Positions 6,257-6,257 of a stretch of 6,257 nucleotides of DNA are shown piece by piece. The DNA is from Treponema sp. (GTDB taxonomy: Bacteria; Spirochaetota; Spirochaetia; Treponematales; Breznakiellaceae), in assembly GCA_009786675.1 (NCBI GenBank), contig WQRP01000066.1:2633-8889 (forward strand), in the 5' to 3' direction. The position numbers and the translations under genes are program-made. A model generated the notes under the pieces. The model ran no database searches. It was not told the DNA's origin and was given only the letters and a program-made list of their open reading frames with translations. Every line of letters starts with the position of its first letter. Position 1 is the first letter of the stretch.

Positions 6257-6257
6257 G

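Overview
The window looks like chromosomal DNA of a gut-associated spirochaete, most likely from the Treponema/termite- or rumen-symbiont group. This is an inference from protein style, not a database match. Three things point there: a huge glycine-rich beta-helix surface protein made of 'GTFxMxGGxISGN ... GGGVxV' units with the accompanying cap and Ig-like modules, a formylglycine-generating-enzyme-like (FGE-fold) protein, and a plant-polysaccharide (xylan) gene set. The DNA is GC-rich, visibly more so in the metK-to-xylanase stretch than in the beta-helix gene.

Layout. (1) Positions 2-2218, plus strand: the 3' part of a large beta-helix repeat protein whose start lies off the left edge. It contains two separate repeat arrays, each closed by the same kind of cap module, then an Ig-like module and a C-terminal domain. 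(2) Positions 2219-2331: a 113-bp intergenic gap with a small hairpin over the preceding stop codon and a good sigma-70-type promoter (TTGTCC, 17 bp, TATACT). (3) Positions 2332-5851, plus strand: a tight three-gene run of metK (S-adenosylmethionine synthetase), a lipoprotein polysaccharide deacetylase of the NodB/CE4 type, and a GH10 endo-xylanase with a C-terminal CBM9-like module. The gaps are 4 and 24 bp, so one transcript from the metK promoter is likely. (4) Positions 5854-5887: a strong hairpin between convergent genes, probably a bidirectional terminator. (5) Positions 5891-6256, minus strand: the C-terminal part of an FGE-fold protein that lacks the catalytic cysteines, with its start off the right edge.

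How the genes may work together. The deacetylase and the GH10 enzyme make sense as an acetyl-xylan or xylo-oligosaccharide pair, one removing acetyl groups and the other cutting the backbone. However, the deacetylase carries a lipoprotein signal while the xylanase has no visible export signal. Either they act in different compartments or the xylanase leaves the cell by an unrecognised route. metK is a housekeeping gene that seems to provide the promoter. The flanking beta-helix and FGE-fold proteins are typical of variable, probably surface-related gene families. The FGE-fold C-terminus has the layout of a diversity-generating-retroelement target, but no reverse transcriptase or template repeat is inside the window. 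I see no tRNA, rRNA, CRISPR array or insertion sequence.
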